A stretch of 64,000 bases of DNA from an uncultured Acidimicrobiales bacterium (GTDB taxonomy: Bacteria; Actinomycetota; Acidimicrobiia; Acidimicrobiales; Aldehydirespiratoraceae): NCBI GenBank assembly GCA_905480195.1, contig CAJQPN010000040.1, positions 21,907-85,906 on the forward strand. The letters are read 5' to 3'. Position 1 is the stretch's first letter, and every line of letters starts with the position of its first letter. Of the stretch, positions 63,242-64,000 are shown piece by piece. The notes beneath the pieces were generated by a model that was not told the origin of the DNA, did not search any database, and was given only the letters and a program-made list of their open reading frames with translations. The position numbers and the translations under genes are program-made.

Positions 63242-64000
63242 GTGACCGGTTCCCTCACCGATTCGCCTGCCGATCTCATTCACGGCACGTTCAGCGACGA
63301 CCCACCGTGGCTCGTCGAACCCGACGCGATGGCGTGGCTCGCCGGGGTCGACACGATCCGCACCGCGACGAGTAGACGGCTTCCGTCGCTCATCACACCA
63401 CCACGACTACCACCGCTGCGACGCGCAATCACTGTCGTTCGCCACGTCGGCTGGGCGTTGGCTGCGTGGTTGGTCGTCGGCCGCCGCAAGGGGGGTTCGG
63501 AGAGCACGGCCGATCTGTCGCGGCGAATGCGCGAGGCGGCAGAGACGCTTGGTCCGACCTACATCAAGCTCGGTCAGATCATTTCCTCCGGTGAGGGCGT
63601 CTTCCCTACCGAACTTGTCGAAGAGTTCGCAAAGTGTCGAGATCAGGTACCTGCCGAATCATTCGCCTCCATCAGACGTGCCGTCGAGGCCGACCTCGGT
63701 GCAACGCTTGAGTCGACATTCGCCGAATTCTCCCGCGAGCCGATCGCAGCGGCGTCCATCGCACAGGTCCACGCCGCAACGCTTCACAACGGCACAGAAG
63801 TCGTGGTCAAGGTCCAGCGACCCACCGTCGACGATCTCGTCCACAAAGACCTTCGCGTGATGGCCTGGCTTTCGCCCTACCTGGTCGGCCGTATCCCCGT
63901 CGCCTCGCTGGCCAATCCACCCGCCCTCGTCGAGGTGTTCGCGCACACCATCAGCGAGGAGCTCGACTTCCGGCTCGAGGCCGCCAACATGCTCGATGTC
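63242..64000 (+). CDS. AarF/UbiB (ABC1) family kinase-like protein, N-terminal part (runs off right edge)
   Basis: 253 codons are visible. After a variable N-terminus come the KxGQ motif TYIKLGQIISS, FPTELVEEFAKCRDQVP, an Ala-rich loop EPIAAASIAQVHAA, the VVVKVQRP Lys and EELDFRLEAANM, diagnostic of the UbiB/ABC1 family of atypical kinases linked to quinone or lipid metabolism. GTG 63242 follows a G-rich stretch. The C-terminal part lies outside. Confidence 0.88.
   Translation, partial: MTGSLTDSPADLIHGTFSDDPPWLVEPDAMAWLAGVDTIRTATSRRLPSLITPPRLPPLRRAITVVRHVGWALAAWLVVGRRKGGSESTADLSRRMREAAETLGPTYIKLGQIISSGEGVFPTELVEEFAKCRDQVPAESFASIRRAVEADLGATLESTFAEFSREPIAAASIAQVHAATLHNGTEVVVKVQRPTVDDLVHKDLRVMAWLSPYLVGRIPVASLANPPALVEVFAHTISEELDFRLEAANMLDV

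Overview
The window reads as a contiguous piece of chromosome from a GC-rich actinobacterium, most likely of the class Acidimicrobiia (Ilumatobacter-like). This is an inference from gene content: a fused E2-E1 2-oxoglutarate decarboxylase/dehydrogenase (kgd), a SepIVA-like coiled-coil gene in the coaD-rnc-mutM-smc locus, two F420-type luciferase-like oxidoreductases, and UvrD2-like and GlcNAc-deacetylase-like genes. There is no phage, CRISPR array, tRNA or rRNA gene, and no intact insertion sequence.

Region 1 (1-10.8 kb) is a methylated-amine region: an MttB-family methyltransferase (cut by the left edge), two dimethylglycine/sarcosine dehydrogenase-type FAD-GcvT proteins, an IclR regulator with a perfect palindromic operator, an amidase, a beta-propeller lipoprotein, a universal stress protein and an F420-type oxidoreductase. 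Region 2 (10.8-21.5 kb) is the core locus rsmD-coaD-sepIVA-yceD-rpmF-plsX-acpP-rnc-mutM-smc, all on the minus strand. It is interrupted between mutM and smc by about 1.6 kb holding two DoxX-like genes bracketed by 104-bp direct repeats that encode a truncated HTH. The mutM in this locus has lost most known catalytic and zinc-binding residues. Region 3 (21.5-32.3 kb) holds an FGGY kinase, an MFS transporter, an FAD oxidase/SDR pair, a macro-domain pseudogene, recG, a FakA/DAK2-like protein, a small cold-shock-like protein and a MetE-like protein behind an Lrp-type sensor. Region 4 (32.4-46.3 kb) holds pckA, small housekeeping genes, a CoA-transferase, the thiamine transporter thiBPQ behind a TPP riboswitch, and an operon of F420-type oxidoreductase, agmatinase, enoyl-CoA hydratase and aminotransferase. 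Region 5 (46.3-64 kb) holds a PH/SHOCT membrane protein, the arsenate pair gapdh-arsJ, a zincin, uvrD2, a CPA2 antiporter with UspA domains, divergent xthA and kgd, a HAD phosphatase, a lysine-rich NYN-S1 ribonuclease-like protein, ettA, a short NYN fragment, cysQ and an AarF/UbiB kinase cut by the right edge.

A recurring regulatory theme is visible. At least 18 genes have a TANNNT hexamer placed 6-8 nt before the start codon, the layout expected for leaderless transcripts. This rule also picks between rival starts (smc, xthA, kgd, cysQ, HAD, lipoprotein, second DMGDH). Operons are tightly packed with 1- or 4-nt stop/start overlaps. Two genes (rnc and the MetE-like gene) have no ATG, GTG or TTG ahead of their conserved first motif, which suggests CTG initiation or a sequence error.
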